From the NCBI GenBank assembly GCA_002390525.1, contig DGPR01000041.1:1-41904 (forward strand): a stretch of DNA of 41,904 nt, in the 5' to 3' direction. The stretch comes from Cellvibrionales bacterium UBA4435 (GTDB lineage: Bacteria > Pseudomonadota > Gammaproteobacteria > Pseudomonadales > Porticoccaceae). The position numbers and the translations under genes were made by a program. Shown in pieces: positions 26,350-35,000 of this stretch. The notes under the pieces were generated by a model, which was not told the origin of the DNA, searched no databases, and was given only the letters and a program-made list of their open reading frames with translations. Positions within the stretch are counted from its first letter, which is position 1. Every line of letters begins with the position of its first letter.

Positions 26350-27546
26350 CTAAATAACCTTTCCTGCAACATAGCCAGATGCCCATGCCCACTGAAAATT
26401 AAAGCCTCCAAGATGGCCAGTCACATCTAATACTTCACCAATAAAATATAAATCCTTTTTTATCTTACTTTCCATTGTCTTAGACGAAATATCAGAAGTA
26501 TCAACCCCTCCCAATGTAACCTCAGCGGTGCGGTAGCCCTCAGTTCCAGATGGCCTTAATTTCCAGTTATGGATTTTATCAGAAAGATCTTTTAATAATA
26601 GATCTGGAAGTTCAGCAATTGGTGTCTCTTTTCTTTCTGGCCACCAAAGATTTTGGATCTCGAGGACTAATTTTTTTGGTAAAAATGGGTATAAAATTGA
26701 TCTTAAAAGTATCTTTGGTTGCTTTTGTTTTTGTTCTAATAAAAGCTTCATACAATCCATTGAAGGCATAAGATTAATTTCTATTTCATCGCCCTCCTTC
26801 CAATAGCTAGATATTTGAAGCACTGCTGGCCCACTTAGACCGCGATGTGTAAATAATATATTTTCATAGAATTCATATTTATTTAAAGAAAGGCGGGCAT
26901 ATAAAGATATCCCAGATAGTTTTTCTGATATCAACTTAAATTTATCTGTAAATACAAAAGGCACCAAAGCAGGCCGAAGTGAAGTGATTTTATGCCCAAA
27001 CATTTTTGCTATTTCGTAACCAAAATCAGTGCCACCTAATGTTGGCACAGAGAGCCCCCCGGTTGCTATAGCTAGTGACTTAGCTTTAAATTTCTCATTA
27101 CAGGTTTCAATTATGAATTGCTCTTTATGTTCATATTTTTTAATCGTACAGTTTGTTTTTATTGTAACTTGAGATTTTTTAGCCTCAGCAAGCAACATAT
27201 TCAAGATATCTTTTGATGAATTATCGCAAAATAATTGACCGGAAGCTTTTTCATGATAACTAATATCATACCTTCTAACTAATTCTATAAAATCATTTTT
27301 GGTATAACGATTAAGAGCTGACTTACAAAATTTTGAATTGTTTGATAAAAACTTATCTGCATCCATATAAAGATTAGTGAAGTTACAGCGACCACCGCCA
27401 GACATGAGTATTTTTTTACCGGGCCTATTCGATGTTTCCAAAATTAAGACTCTGCGACCACGCTTTCCAGCTGTAATGGCGCACATTAAACCGGCAGCGC
27501 CAGCACCTATTATTATTACATCCCATGCATCCAAAAAAACCTCCAT
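26350..27546 (-). CDS. HI0933/YhiN-family FAD-dependent oxidoreductase
   Basis: A 398-residue flavoprotein of the HI0933 family (BaiN/YhiN-like). The N-terminal dinucleotide-binding motif is IIIGAGAAGLMCAITAGKRG. The family-specific KKILMSGGGRCNFTN follows, then GGLSVPTLGGTDFGYEIA, THRGLSGPAVLQIS, the TLGGVDT motif and a C-terminal FAD-contact FIGEVLDVTGHLGGFNFQWAWASG. The substrate is not known for most members; some bacterial homologues act on bile-acid intermediates. There is no membrane segment, so it is cytoplasmic. ATG at 27546, with an in-frame alternative before residues AWDVIII. Confidence 0.88.
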   Translation of the reverse strand: MEVFLDAWDVIIIGAGAAGLMCAITAGKRGRRVLILETSNRPGKKILMSGGGRCNFTNLYMDADKFLSNNSKFCKSALNRYTKNDFIELVRRYDISYHEKASGQLFCDNSSKDILNMLLAEAKKSQVTIKTNCTIKKYEHKEQFIIETCNEKFKAKSLAIATGGLSVPTLGGTDFGYEIAKMFGHKITSLRPALVPFVFTDKFKLISEKLSGISLYARLSLNKYEFYENILFTHRGLSGPAVLQISSYWKEGDEIEINLMPSMDCMKLLLEQKQKQPKILLRSILYPFLPKKLVLEIQNLWWPERKETPIAELPDLLLKDLSDKIHNWKLRPSGTEGYRTAEVTLGGVDTSDISSKTMESKIKKDLYFIGEVLDVTGHLGGFNFQWAWASGYVAGKVI

Positions 27547-27635
27547 AAAAAAATATTATTACCTAATGAAATATCAGTAAATTGTTTGAAAATTCTATTT
27601 TCTATATTATTGAAAACTCTGATGTAAATATTCGT

Positions 27636-27911
27636 TTAGCTTTTAGTGTCGCTGATCATTGATATTTTTTGGCTTCTATTTAAAGATTTTATTTCAGCTT
27701 CACGTTTAGATGCGCTACTTCGATCATGTCCATGCTCTAAATAAACTATTTTTTTTGGCCTTCTACCATGAAAATATCTAGCTCCCCCTTTGCAACTCAA
27801 ATGCTGCTGGAATCGACGCTCTAGATCAGTAGTGATTCCCGTATAAAGAGATTCGTCACTAGACAAAATAATGTAAACGTACCAGTTTTTTTCAGATTTA
27901 AGCATTAACAT
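27636..27911 (-). CDS. GIY-YIG endonuclease-domain protein (YhbQ/UPF0213-like)
   Basis: A 91-residue stand-alone GIY-YIG domain. The motif appears as YVYIILSS...LYTGITTD, followed by the Arg-containing LERRFQQH helix and a conserved YLEHGHDRSSASKREAEIKSL segment carrying the catalytic Glu. This is the YhbQ-type family, implicated in structure-specific DNA nicking in some members. Its ATG overlaps the sprT stop codon, so the two are translationally coupled. Its position after a SprT-type protease gene could hint at a shared role in DNA-protein lesion handling, but that is inference. Confidence 0.85.
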   Translation of the reverse strand: MLMLKSEKNWYVYIILSSDESLYTGITTDLERRFQQHLSCKGGARYFHGRRPKKIVYLEHGHDRSSASKREAEIKSLNRSQKISMISDTKS

Positions 27912-28495
27912 TCCATTGAGAAGTTAAGCTTAGCGTAGCATTTTGTACAAAAATAACTAGCCTGGTTATTTGAGCATTTATTGTGTCTACGAATTCCTAA
28001 TTGGTGAGTCATGCAGCTACAACGATATATGAATTTTCTAGATTTGCGGGTCGGTATTCCTTTCATATCAAAATCAACAGTCACAGCATTGTTTGCTCCA
28101 AAATGCTGCATAATAGATTTCCATTCCTGGCCATGAGGCCTCAATTTTTTTCCATAAATACATCTGGCTAAATAATGCGCTACCTCATGCGGAACAGTAG
28201 TCATGAAGTTTTCCTCATAATGTTTAGCAAAAATCCAAGGGTTATAACGGATGATCCCTAGCTTATCTTTTTTGTTAACAGCCAAAGACTTCCATCTATA
28301 CATACCTGCGCTTCTACCACTCAAGTTAAATAAGACGGGAATCAAATCAAACTTTTTATTAAACAATTGTGAGCCGGTTTGGATATAATGATAGGTATGT
28401 TTGATAACATCTTGCTGCATTTTCCAACTTATTGGAGTAATTATGTCTTTAGTTTTCTTTAATGATAAATCAGCATTAGATAAATTAGGCATCAA
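27905..28495 (-). CDS. sprT: SprT-like zinc metalloprotease
   Basis: A 196-residue SprT-family protein, the bacterial relative of Spartan/Wss1 proteases. The catalytic motif HEVAH (103-107) sits in VPHEVAHYLARCIYG, with a third ligand His in RPHGQEWKSIM. The C-terminus is a zinc-ribbon-like region with a CSC pair, an H/C pair and a final CTKC. No signal peptide is present. It starts at 28495, divergent from the PHP-domain gene across 49 nt, and overlaps the GIY-YIG gene at its end. Biochemical substrates of bacterial SprT are poorly defined. Confidence 0.88.
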   Translation of the reverse strand: MMPNLSNADLSLKKTKDIITPISWKMQQDVIKHTYHYIQTGSQLFNKKFDLIPVLFNLSGRSAGMYRWKSLAVNKKDKLGIIRYNPWIFAKHYEENFMTTVPHEVAHYLARCIYGKKLRPHGQEWKSIMQHFGANNAVTVDFDMKGIPTRKSRKFIYRCSCMTHQLGIRRHNKCSNNQASYFCTKCYAKLNFSMEC

Positions 28496-28544
28496 ATTAG
28501 CTCGAAATTTACAGTATTAAAATTATCTGTATGATAACTCTTAA

Positions 28545-29393
28545 ATGCGCTGGAAAAAAATGTCTAATTCTATGATATACGATTTACATTCACATACTAA
28601 CCTCTCAGATGGATTACTTGATCCTACAGAGCTAATTGATAGAGCTATAACAATGGGGGTAGGTACCCTAGCGATAACAGATCATGATACTATCTCGGCT
28701 TTTGAACACATAGATATAAAAAATAATCATTCGATTAAAATTATCCCAGGAGTAGAATTTTCTACAAGCTGGAAAAAAATCAATGTACATATTCTCGGAC
28801 TAAATCTGCAGCTTGAAAGTGCTGCCTTAAAAGAGGGGGTCAGCTTTCAAAAAGAAGCAAGATCACGAAGAGCAATTATGATTGCTGAGAAGCTAAACGA
28901 TATAGGATTTAAGGAATCCTTAGAAGGGGTATTTAACATAGCTAAAAGTGAAAATATTGGGCGTCCCCACTTTGCGCAATATCTAGTAAACATTGGCGCT
29001 GTTAATAATATTGATCAAGCTTTTAGGAAGTATCTTGGTGCAGGAAAGCCTGGCGATATTAAGAACTTATGGGCAGATCTCCCCCAGATCGTTACATGGA
29101 TTCGAGAGGCTGGAGGAACTGCAGTGCTTGCTCACCCTAAAAAATATAAGTTAACTAGCACTAAGCTTAAGAATTTACTAGATGATTTTATAATAGCTGG
29201 AGGCCAAGCAATCGAGGTTATTTCTGGTAATCAAAATCCAGAAATCACACAAGATTTAGCTAGCCTATGTTTAGAAAAAAATTTACTCGCATCATGTGGA
29301 TCTGACTTCCATAGACCCGGAGAAGCGTGGGCTGAGCTTGGTCATATTTCCAGGCTCCCATCATCTTGTAAACCTGTGTGGAATAACTGGTAG
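28545..29393 (+). CDS. PHP-domain phosphoesterase (RNase AM / TrpH-YciV family)
   Basis: A 282-residue polymerase-and-histidinol-phosphatase domain protein. Metal-binding motifs follow the family in order: YDLHSHTNLSDG, ITDHD, GVEFST, the central GRPHFAQYLV helix, VLAHPKKY and the final CGSDFH. Homologues are YciV (RNase AM), a 5'-3' exonuclease that trims short RNAs and matures rRNA 5' ends, and related 3',5'-nucleotide bisphosphate phosphatases. In many Gammaproteobacteria the gene neighbours trp genes, which are absent here. The ATG at 28545 lacks a ribosome-binding site; ATG 28560, after TGGAAA, is an equally good start. Confidence 0.88.
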   Translation: MRWKKMSNSMIYDLHSHTNLSDGLLDPTELIDRAITMGVGTLAITDHDTISAFEHIDIKNNHSIKIIPGVEFSTSWKKINVHILGLNLQLESAALKEGVSFQKEARSRRAIMIAEKLNDIGFKESLEGVFNIAKSENIGRPHFAQYLVNIGAVNNIDQAFRKYLGAGKPGDIKNLWADLPQIVTWIREAGGTAVLAHPKKYKLTSTKLKNLLDDFIIAGGQAIEVISGNQNPEITQDLASLCLEKNLLASCGSDFHRPGEAWAELGHISRLPSSCKPVWNNW

Positions 29394-29451
29394 TACTGAC
29401 GAACGCCAATATAAGTGTTATACTAAAGTTTATATAATACGGTGACAAATT

Positions 29452-29769
29452 GTGGATAAAATACCTTCAAAAGCAGATCTAAGAGACGAGCTCCAGCGAC
29501 AGATAGATGCATTTACCTGCCAAGGAGGAACTATTCAACAAATAGATAAAGGTGTTACTGGGCGAGAAAGTCCACAAGCAAGCTTGAAAACTCCACTATT
29601 TAACGAACCAAAAGTAGATCGCACTCCAATGACAGAGGTAATTGCAGCTATCGACTCAAGAAAACAAACAAAAGTAAACTCAAAAAAAACAGCTAAAAAC
29701 TCGGCTAAAGAAAAAATAATATATGACGATTTTGGTCAGCCAGTGCGAAAAGTATGGACAAATTCCTAA
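29452..29769 (+). CDS. Small, mostly disordered hypothetical protein with a GG motif
   Basis: A 105-residue protein that begins with GTG. Residues 8-30 form a predicted amphipathic helix followed by a CQGGTIQQID segment. This helix-GG-x-I-x2-I pattern is shared with several small gammaproteobacterial proteins, including the RNA-polymerase-binding SutA of Pseudomonas, but the rest differs. The remainder is rich in Lys, Ser, Thr and Asn, with little hydrophobic content, ending in YDDFGQPVRKVW. I recognise no domain. It lies 58 nt after the PHP gene and 39 nt before ogt. Confidence 0.65.
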   Translation: MDKIPSKADLRDELQRQIDAFTCQGGTIQQIDKGVTGRESPQASLKTPLFNEPKVDRTPMTEVIAAIDSRKQTKVNSKKTAKNSAKEKIIYDDFGQPVRKVWTNS

Positions 29770-29808
29770 AATTCAATCCTTACATCAGATTTATTAAAAC
29801 TCCAGAAA

Positions 29809-30291
29809 TTGATAGTTAACTTCGGCATATATACTGATTTTTTAGACACCCCTATTGGGGTAATTAAAATACAGGCTACACGTTATGGGATAGTAAAAGT
29901 TACATTCAGTGACCAGAAAGAATATTCCTTTTCAAGCAGTCTGACCCTCAAGTGCAAAAAACAACTAACAGAGTATTTTCTAGGAAAACGAAAGAAGTTC
30001 TCGTTACCTTTAGACATTCAAGGAACTAATTTTCAAAATTCAATATGGGATGAGACGCAAAATATTGGTTTCGGCTCATGTGTCACCTATAAAGATATAG
30101 CAGATTCTGTAAAAAGGCCAAATGCTGCACGTGCTGTTGGCAACGCTTTAAACAAAAATCCTATTAGTATAATTATTCCTTGTCATAGGGTTACTAGGCA
30201 AAATGGGAGCTCGATACATTACTCTGGTGGATTAAAAAAGAAATTTTGGTTGATCGACTATGAAGCTTATATTAGAAAGACATTAGCCTAA
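29809..30291 (+). CDS. ogt: Methylated-DNA-protein cysteine methyltransferase (Ogt type)
   Basis: A 160-residue suicide methyltransferase that removes O6-alkyl groups from guanine. The active-site motif is PCHRV with acceptor C125. YKDIADSVKRPNAARAVGNALNKNP is the typical recognition-helix region with the conserved Arg, and the SGGLKKKFWLIDYE tail closes the domain. The preferred start is TTG at 29809, giving MIVNFGIYTDFLDTPIG; no in-frame ATG lies nearby and the ribosome-binding site is weak. The short N-terminal domain fits Ogt rather than Ada. Confidence 0.9.
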   Translation: MIVNFGIYTDFLDTPIGVIKIQATRYGIVKVTFSDQKEYSFSSSLTLKCKKQLTEYFLGKRKKFSLPLDIQGTNFQNSIWDETQNIGFGSCVTYKDIADSVKRPNAARAVGNALNKNPISIIIPCHRVTRQNGSSIHYSGGLKKKFWLIDYEAYIRKTLA

Positions 30292-30337
30292 GTGTGTGTT
30301 ATAAATAGATATATTTTATTAAAAAGCAGCTCATATA

Positions 30338-31528
30338 ATGAGATTATTCAGAGTTGAATTAAAGTTTTCATCAATAATCACAAAAAAACTTTATTTTTCA
30401 TCACTATTTATTCTTTTATTTCTTTTTATGTCTTCCCCAACCTTGGCCAGCTTGCCCTTAAAAGGGCTTATGCTTAAGAAAAACGACACAATGTGGTTAT
30501 CGTTGGGAGGGGGCCTTAGATTCCAAGCCGCTTCTCGTGACAGTGATACTAACGATAGCTCAGAATTCACAATCAATAGCATGCGTTTATATATATCTGG
30601 TCAGCTTCATGATTATCTAAAATTTAATATTAATACAGAAAAATATGAAGGTGACTCAATGATGACTATTGATGCCCTTTTGAAGTTTGAATTGAATAGC
30701 TCCGCAAATCTATGGTTAGGTAGAACACTTGTACCTTCTGATCGCCCGGGTTTAAACGGCCCATATTCGGGTTTGACATGGAACCAATACCGTCAACCTT
30801 TATTCTCAGCTGATTATGACGGTCCCGCTGGACAGCTGGGGCGAAGTGAAGGAGGCGTGTTCTGGGGAACGAAAGAAAGGTTTCAATATTTACTAGGTAT
30901 ATTTGAGGGGCTAGAGAATGATTATGGAAACACCGATAATCACTTTTTATATGCTGGGCGCCTAGCCTATAACTTTTTAAATATAGAGCCTCAACCCGGA
31001 CACTACTACACAAGTGGGACCTATTACGGGTCACAAGGTAATATTTTAACAGCCGCTATAACTCTTCAGTCACAAAATGATGGTACAGGAAGCAAATCCG
31101 AATCAGGAGATTTTTCAGGGTATGCTTTTGATATTTTTTCCGAAAGAGTCTTGTTGAACAAAGGTGTAATCAACTTTGAAGCCGGTTACAAAGAAATAGA
31201 ATCAGACTTTACTTTTGCAAGAAGGCCGCAAGATGAAACAGAAAAATGTTTTTGTCTTTTTGATGGAGATTCATTTTATGTCACTGCAGGTTATTTGATT
31301 CCAGAAATTATTGGTATTGGAAAGCTTCAACCATACTTTCGTCATACGAAAAACAGTCCTGCAGATGCTAAAAATAGCGATACATCAGAGTGGGGTACCA
31401 ATTATGTGCTAGCTGGAAGCAAGGCAAATATAAATTTGAACTATACGCATGGTAATGCAAATGCCAGTGGCTACGCAGGTAAGAGAAAAGGTAACGTAAC
31501 ACTCGGGCTTCAATTGCAATTTTATTAG
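30338..31528 (+). CDS. Outer-membrane porin, OprO/OprP-like
   Basis: A 396-residue beta-barrel protein with a signal peptide (basic start, hydrophobic core about residues 21-32, probable cleavage after SPTLA near residue 37). The mature part opens with LSLGGGLRFQA and alternates amphipathic strands and ends in LGLQLQFY, with the C-terminal aromatic residue expected for outer-membrane insertion. The opening, the INSMRLYISGQLHDYLKFNINTEK strand pattern and the position of the segment GRTLVPSDRPG resemble the phosphate-selective porin O/P family, but I cannot assign the solute. It converges with the FKBP gene, 10 nt apart. Confidence 0.75.
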   Translation: MRLFRVELKFSSIITKKLYFSSLFILLFLFMSSPTLASLPLKGLMLKKNDTMWLSLGGGLRFQAASRDSDTNDSSEFTINSMRLYISGQLHDYLKFNINTEKYEGDSMMTIDALLKFELNSSANLWLGRTLVPSDRPGLNGPYSGLTWNQYRQPLFSADYDGPAGQLGRSEGGVFWGTKERFQYLLGIFEGLENDYGNTDNHFLYAGRLAYNFLNIEPQPGHYYTSGTYYGSQGNILTAAITLQSQNDGTGSKSESGDFSGYAFDIFSERVLLNKGVINFEAGYKEIESDFTFARRPQDETEKCFCLFDGDSFYVTAGYLIPEIIGIGKLQPYFRHTKNSPADAKNSDTSEWGTNYVLAGSKANINLNYTHGNANASGYAGKRKGNVTLGLQLQFY

Positions 31529-31538
31529 TTTGCTGACT

Positions 31539-32021
31539 CTAGTGAGTGGTTTTAGGAAGAGGTTTTCCTTGTTTGAGCTCTTCGAATGTTGCTACACGAA
31601 CCTCCATGATTTCTATGTCAAAGGTCAAAGTTTTTCCTGCTAGGGGGTGGTTAAAATCAATATCGACATTAAATTTTCCAACCTTTGCAACAGTCACTGG
31701 GCGAGTTCCCTCAACTGTTTTTAAGGGTACTACCATACCTGGTTCCAGCTTACCCTCTTGTCCAATACTTTTTCTTGAAACTCTTAGCCTATTCTTAAGA
31801 TTTAATCGTCCATAAGCCATATCTGGCTGAAGTGTAATGCTGTACTTATCGCCAACCTCTTTACCAGACATCGAATGCTCTAAAGTTTCAATCATATTTT
31901 TGTGTCCATACAAAAAACTACTCGGTTCTTTTCCTAGAGAGCTTTCTACAACCTCACCCTTTTCATCTGTCATTTTATGATGGAAAGCTACTACACTATC
32001 TTTTGCGATCTTCATATTCAT
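31539..32021 (-). CDS. FKBP-type peptidyl-prolyl isomerase, SlyD-like
   Basis: A 160-residue cytoplasmic FKBP with the SlyD organisation. The FKBP domain (VVAFHHKMTDEKGEVVESS, and the returning DFNHPLAGKTLTFDIEIMEV) is interrupted by an insert-in-flap chaperone domain in the middle. Unlike E. coli SlyD it has no His/Cys-rich metal-binding tail, ending shortly after the FKBP domain. ATG at 32021 has AAAGGA upstream. Short SlyD-like or FklB/FkpB family members are possible alternatives. It follows the ABC ATPase gene by about 70 nt on the same strand. Confidence 0.85.
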   Translation of the reverse strand: MNMKIAKDSVVAFHHKMTDEKGEVVESSLGKEPSSFLYGHKNMIETLEHSMSGKEVGDKYSITLQPDMAYGRLNLKNRLRVSRKSIGQEGKLEPGMVVPLKTVEGTRPVTVAKVGKFNVDIDFNHPLAGKTLTFDIEIMEVRVATFEELKQGKPLPKTTH

Positions 32022-32092
32022 CTTTTCCTTTAATATTTTTACAAAAAATTTAACTTTATATTTTCATGCTAGGGGAATATGGCATATTTGAT

Positions 32093-32887
32093 TTATGTTT
32101 TTTCAGGACATACCTGGTAATATCCGTTCGAGCAAGATATCTTTAGTGGAATATTAAAAAACTCAGATATCTTGTCATCTGTAAAAAGAATTTCTTTTTT
32201 GTCATCGTCAAAGATTTTACCTTCCTTAATCAATATTACCCTCTCAATTTCTGGAGGTATTTCATTGATGTGGTGGGTAGCTAATAAAATTGTTTTTCCA
32301 CTACAAAGTAACTCTCGAATAATTTTCAAGTACTGATGAGTTGCCCTAACATCTAAACCACTTGTTGGTTCATCTAAAATCAAATGGTCTGGATTATGGA
32401 TTAGCGCCCGTCCCAATAAACAAATACGCTGCTGCCCAGTTGACATTTGCCGGTAACGGCAATTAGCTAGATCTTGAATACCTAAATATTCTAATATTTT
32501 TTTTCCGCGCTTGAGTTCTGAATCGGTTATCTCTTGGTGAGAAAACAAACCGATCGAATTATGCAGCCCAGAAACAACTACCCCTAAACCACTTATATCG
32601 GGAACAAATATAGCTTGTAAGTCAGCAGAAATTAGCCCAATTTTTTTTCTAAGGTCCCATAAAGTTGGGAGCTGTTTGCCTAAGATTTTTACAAAAGAAC
32701 CTTCTTTTGAAATCGGATATATCTCTCGAGATAAAAGTTTAAGCAAGGAACTCTTACCTGCGCCATTTGGGCCAATGATAACTGCACTTTCTCCACATTT
32801 TATAGAAAGCGAAAGTTGATCGAAGACTTTTTTTTCATCTCTATAAACTGTTGCATTAAATATATCTAAAAGTTTTTTTTTTGACAT
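32093..32887 (-). CDS. Orphan ABC transporter ATP-binding protein
   Basis: A 264-residue nucleotide-binding domain. Walker A is GPNGAGKS (39-46), the signature is MSTGQQR (148-154, departing from LSGGQ), Walker B is LILDEP (169-174) and the H-loop is TH in ATHHINE. The sequence layout, including an LGRAL segment after the signature, resembles the iron-siderophore/molybdate-type (ModF/YlmA-like) group. No permease or binding-protein gene is adjacent, so its partner is unknown; it may serve a distant importer or a non-transport role. It lies directly downstream of lipA with a 43-nt gap containing a perfect A-T inverted repeat. Confidence 0.8.
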   Translation of the reverse strand: MSKKKLLDIFNATVYRDEKKVFDQLSLSIKCGESAVIIGPNGAGKSSLLKLLSREIYPISKEGSFVKILGKQLPTLWDLRKKIGLISADLQAIFVPDISGLGVVVSGLHNSIGLFSHQEITDSELKRGKKILEYLGIQDLANCRYRQMSTGQQRICLLGRALIHNPDHLILDEPTSGLDVRATHQYLKIIRELLCSGKTILLATHHINEIPPEIERVILIKEGKIFDDDKKEILFTDDKISEFFNIPLKISCSNGYYQVCPEKT

Positions 32888-32900
32888 CGATTGGCCCTTT

Positions 32901-32926
32901 TAATTATAAATTTTAATTTATAATTA
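32901..32926. repeat. Perfect A-T-only hairpin between lipA and the ABC ATPase gene
   Basis: TAATTATAAA (32901-32910) pairs exactly with TTTATAATTA (32917-32926), loop TTTTAA. It sits in the 43-nt gap between the two minus-strand genes. The adjoining T-run (TTTTTT, 32927-32932) is on the plus strand, so minus-strand transcripts would carry A after the stem. It is better read as an intercistronic stem than as a lipA terminator. Confidence 0.4.
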
Positions 32927-32930
32927 TTTT

Positions 32931-33911
32931 TTAGTTTATTTTTTCGCCTCTTGCTTGTTTGTCAGCATGATAAGATGATCTAACTAATGGGCCAGAAGCC
33001 ACATGTTTAAAGCCGATACGATATCCATATTCTGCATATTCAGCGAATTCATCTGGATGAACAAAGCGATTCACAGGCAGATGATTTCTAGAGGGCTGAA
33101 GATATTGGCCAATTGTGACCATATCTACATTATTAGCTTTAAGGTCGTCTAGCGTCTTTATCAACTCCTCTTTGGTTTCGCCCAGCCCCACCATTAACCC
33201 AGATTTTGTCGGTACATTAGGATTATAATACTTATAATCATTCAATAACTTAAGGGACCAATCATAATTAGCACCAGGTCTAGCCTCACGATAAAGACGA
33301 GAGACAGTCTCCATATTGTGATTAAAGACATCTGGGGGTGTCGAGGTAAAAATCTCTAGTGCTATTTCCATTCTTCCACGAAAGTCAGGGACAAGCACCT
33401 CAACTTTAAGGTCGGGGCTTAGGTTCTTTGACTCTCTAATACAGTTCGCAAAATGTTGTGCGCCTCCGTCTCTTAGGTCATCTCGATCCACAGAAGTTAC
33501 TACAACATATTTTAATTTCATTTCGTAAATAGCTTCAGCTAAACTTTTTGGCTCATCTGGGTCAAGATTATTTGGTTTACCATGGCCGACATCACAGAAA
33601 GGGCAGCGTCTTGTACATATTTCACCCATAATCATAAATGTCGCAGTGCCATTACCAAAACATTCACTGAGATTTGGACAAGCAGCTTCTTCACAAACCG
33701 TAGACAGCTTATTTTTGCGGAGAATATTTTTAATTGCTTGTACTTTTGGTGAAGAGGAGACTCGGATTCTCATCCATTCTGGTTTGCGCAAAATATTTTC
33801 ACTGGGAATGACTTTAACAGGTATGCGTTCTACTTTTTCGGCACTTCGAAGTTTTTCACCTTTTTTTATTCGCTTAGTTCGCTGAGGGGGGGCAATATTG
33901 AGGTCTGTCAT
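32931..33911 (-). CDS. lipA: Lipoyl synthase
   Basis: LipA is a radical-SAM enzyme that inserts two sulfur atoms into octanoylated H and E2 proteins. Both clusters are visible: the auxiliary cluster cysteines C73, C78 and C84 ([12 protein letters not shown]) and the SAM cluster cysteines C99, C103 and C106 (CTRRCPFC). [17 protein letters not shown] and the final [14 protein letters not shown] with the conserved RSSY serine complete the pattern. It is 326 residues. It follows lipB by about 77 nt. Its product is needed by the glycine cleavage H protein, pyruvate and 2-oxoglutarate dehydrogenases. Confidence 0.97.
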   Translation of the reverse strand: MTDLNIAPPQRTKRIKKGEKLRSAEKVERIPVKVIPSENILRKPEWMRIRVSSSPKVQAIKNILRKNKLSTVCEEAACPNLSECFGNGTATFMIMGEICTRRCPFCDVGHGKPNNLDPDEPKSLAEAIYEMKLKYVVVTSVDRDDLRDGGAQHFANCIRESKNLSPDLKVEVLVPDFRGRMEIALEIFTSTPPDVFNHNMETVSRLYREARPGANYDWSLKLLNDYKYYNPNVPTKSGLMVGLGETKEELIKTLDDLKANNVDMVTIGQYLQPSRNHLPVNRFVHPDEFAEYAEYGYRIGFKHVASGPLVRSSYHADKQARGEKIN

Positions 33912-33988
33912 AAATTGGCGCCAAAAAAATTCGAAGATTTTAGTCTGAGTTGTGCTTAATATTGTCCCGAAAATCTTAAATTAGCAGT

Positions 33989-34675
33989 TTAATCTAAGGT
34001 GGTTTCAGTCTTATAATTATTATACCCCAATTTTTGGGCAAAAATGTCTGCCAAGAAGTTCACAACATCTGCTAAAGAAAATTTTTCTTCAGCTATATCA
34101 GAAATTTGTGTCATCCCTATATTTAAGCCACAAGGATTTATTCTTAACCAAGGTTCAAGGTTCATATCAACATTCAAATTAAAACCATGATAACTGCAAC
34201 CACGACGTACCCTCAACCCTAAAGAAGAAATTTTTTTTACATCAACTAAATCTTTTTTAATATTTCCGATAAAAACGCCGGGTGATTTAGTATTAGTTTC
34301 CCCGCTTATACCGCAGCATGCTAAGGTTTCTATTATCGAATCTTCAATCAAATTTACAAGATCTTTGACGCCAATACCAAGTCGCTCTATATCCACAAGC
34401 ACATAACCAGTAATTTGTCCTGGACCATGGTATGTGACATGACCACCTCTATCAGTCTTTATAACAGGTATTTCTGCCGGCTGAATAATATAGCTATTAT
34501 CCCCAGCCTGTCCTTGGGTAAATACTGGGAAATGCTCTAAAAACCAAATCTCATCTGAAGTAATTTTCTCTCTCTTCGATGTAAATAATTTCATACGCTC
34601 AAAAGTATCTTCATACTTCAAGCAACCTAGGCGTCTAATAATTAAATTAGGGAGGGGTAGCTGAGGCATAAGCAA
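33989..34675 (-). CDS. lipB: Octanoyl-(acyl-carrier-protein) transferase
   Basis: LipB moves octanoyl from acyl carrier protein to the lipoyl-domain lysine. The family motifs are present: RGGHVTYHGPGQITGYVLVDI, SPGVFIG, KKISSLGLRVRRGCSYHGFNLNV (with the active-site Lys) and INPCG, which holds the acyl-accepting Cys. The 228-residue length is normal. The start codon follows ybeD by only 4 nt, so the dacA-ybeD-lipB-lipA genes are a tight operon. Confidence 0.97.
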   Translation of the reverse strand: MLMPQLPLPNLIIRRLGCLKYEDTFERMKLFTSKREKITSDEIWFLEHFPVFTQGQAGDNSYIIQPAEIPVIKTDRGGHVTYHGPGQITGYVLVDIERLGIGVKDLVNLIEDSIIETLACCGISGETNTKSPGVFIGNIKKDLVDVKKISSLGLRVRRGCSYHGFNLNVDMNLEPWLRINPCGLNIGMTQISDIAEEKFSLADVVNFLADIFAQKLGYNNYKTETTLD

Positions 34676-34679
34676 TCAC

Positions 34680-35000
34680 TCATAAAACCATCTTAACTAA
34701 AGGATCAACTTTTAAATCGCTGAACAAAGACCCTAATTGGTCAGGTCCAGTTGCAATTATAACAACAGTTATAGACTGAAAGTTTCGATTTTTACTATCT
34801 CTAACTGTAATTTTTGAATGCTCAAAACCAGGTGAATGAGTTTCCATAACCCTAATTACCAATCTATATAGTTCAGGTCCAGATTGGCCTATAATTTTTA
34901 TAGGATACTCGCAAGGAAACTCAATTTTTGGTGCCTGTTGAGAGTCATCTACTTTTAGATTTTCAATAAATGGTAACTCTGAGCCATTGTGATCACACAT
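34680..35000 (-). CDS. ybeD: YbeD/UPF0250 (DUF493) family protein
   Basis: A 106-residue ACT-like-fold protein of the YbeD family, recognised by FPCEYPIKIIGQSGPELYRLV near residues 28-48, the SKITVRDSKNRNFQSITV strand pair and its position between dacA and lipB, which is conserved in many Gammaproteobacteria. Its start codon overlaps the dacA stop in TAATG. The function is not established; an ACT-like regulatory role in lipoate metabolism is a guess from context. The longer N-terminus (residues 1-27) is ordinary for the family. Confidence 0.92.
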   Translation of the reverse strand: MCDHNGSELPFIENLKVDDSQQAPKIEFPCEYPIKIIGQSGPELYRLVIRVMETHSPGFEHSKITVRDSKNRNFQSITVVIIATGPDQLGSLFSDLKVDPLVKMVL

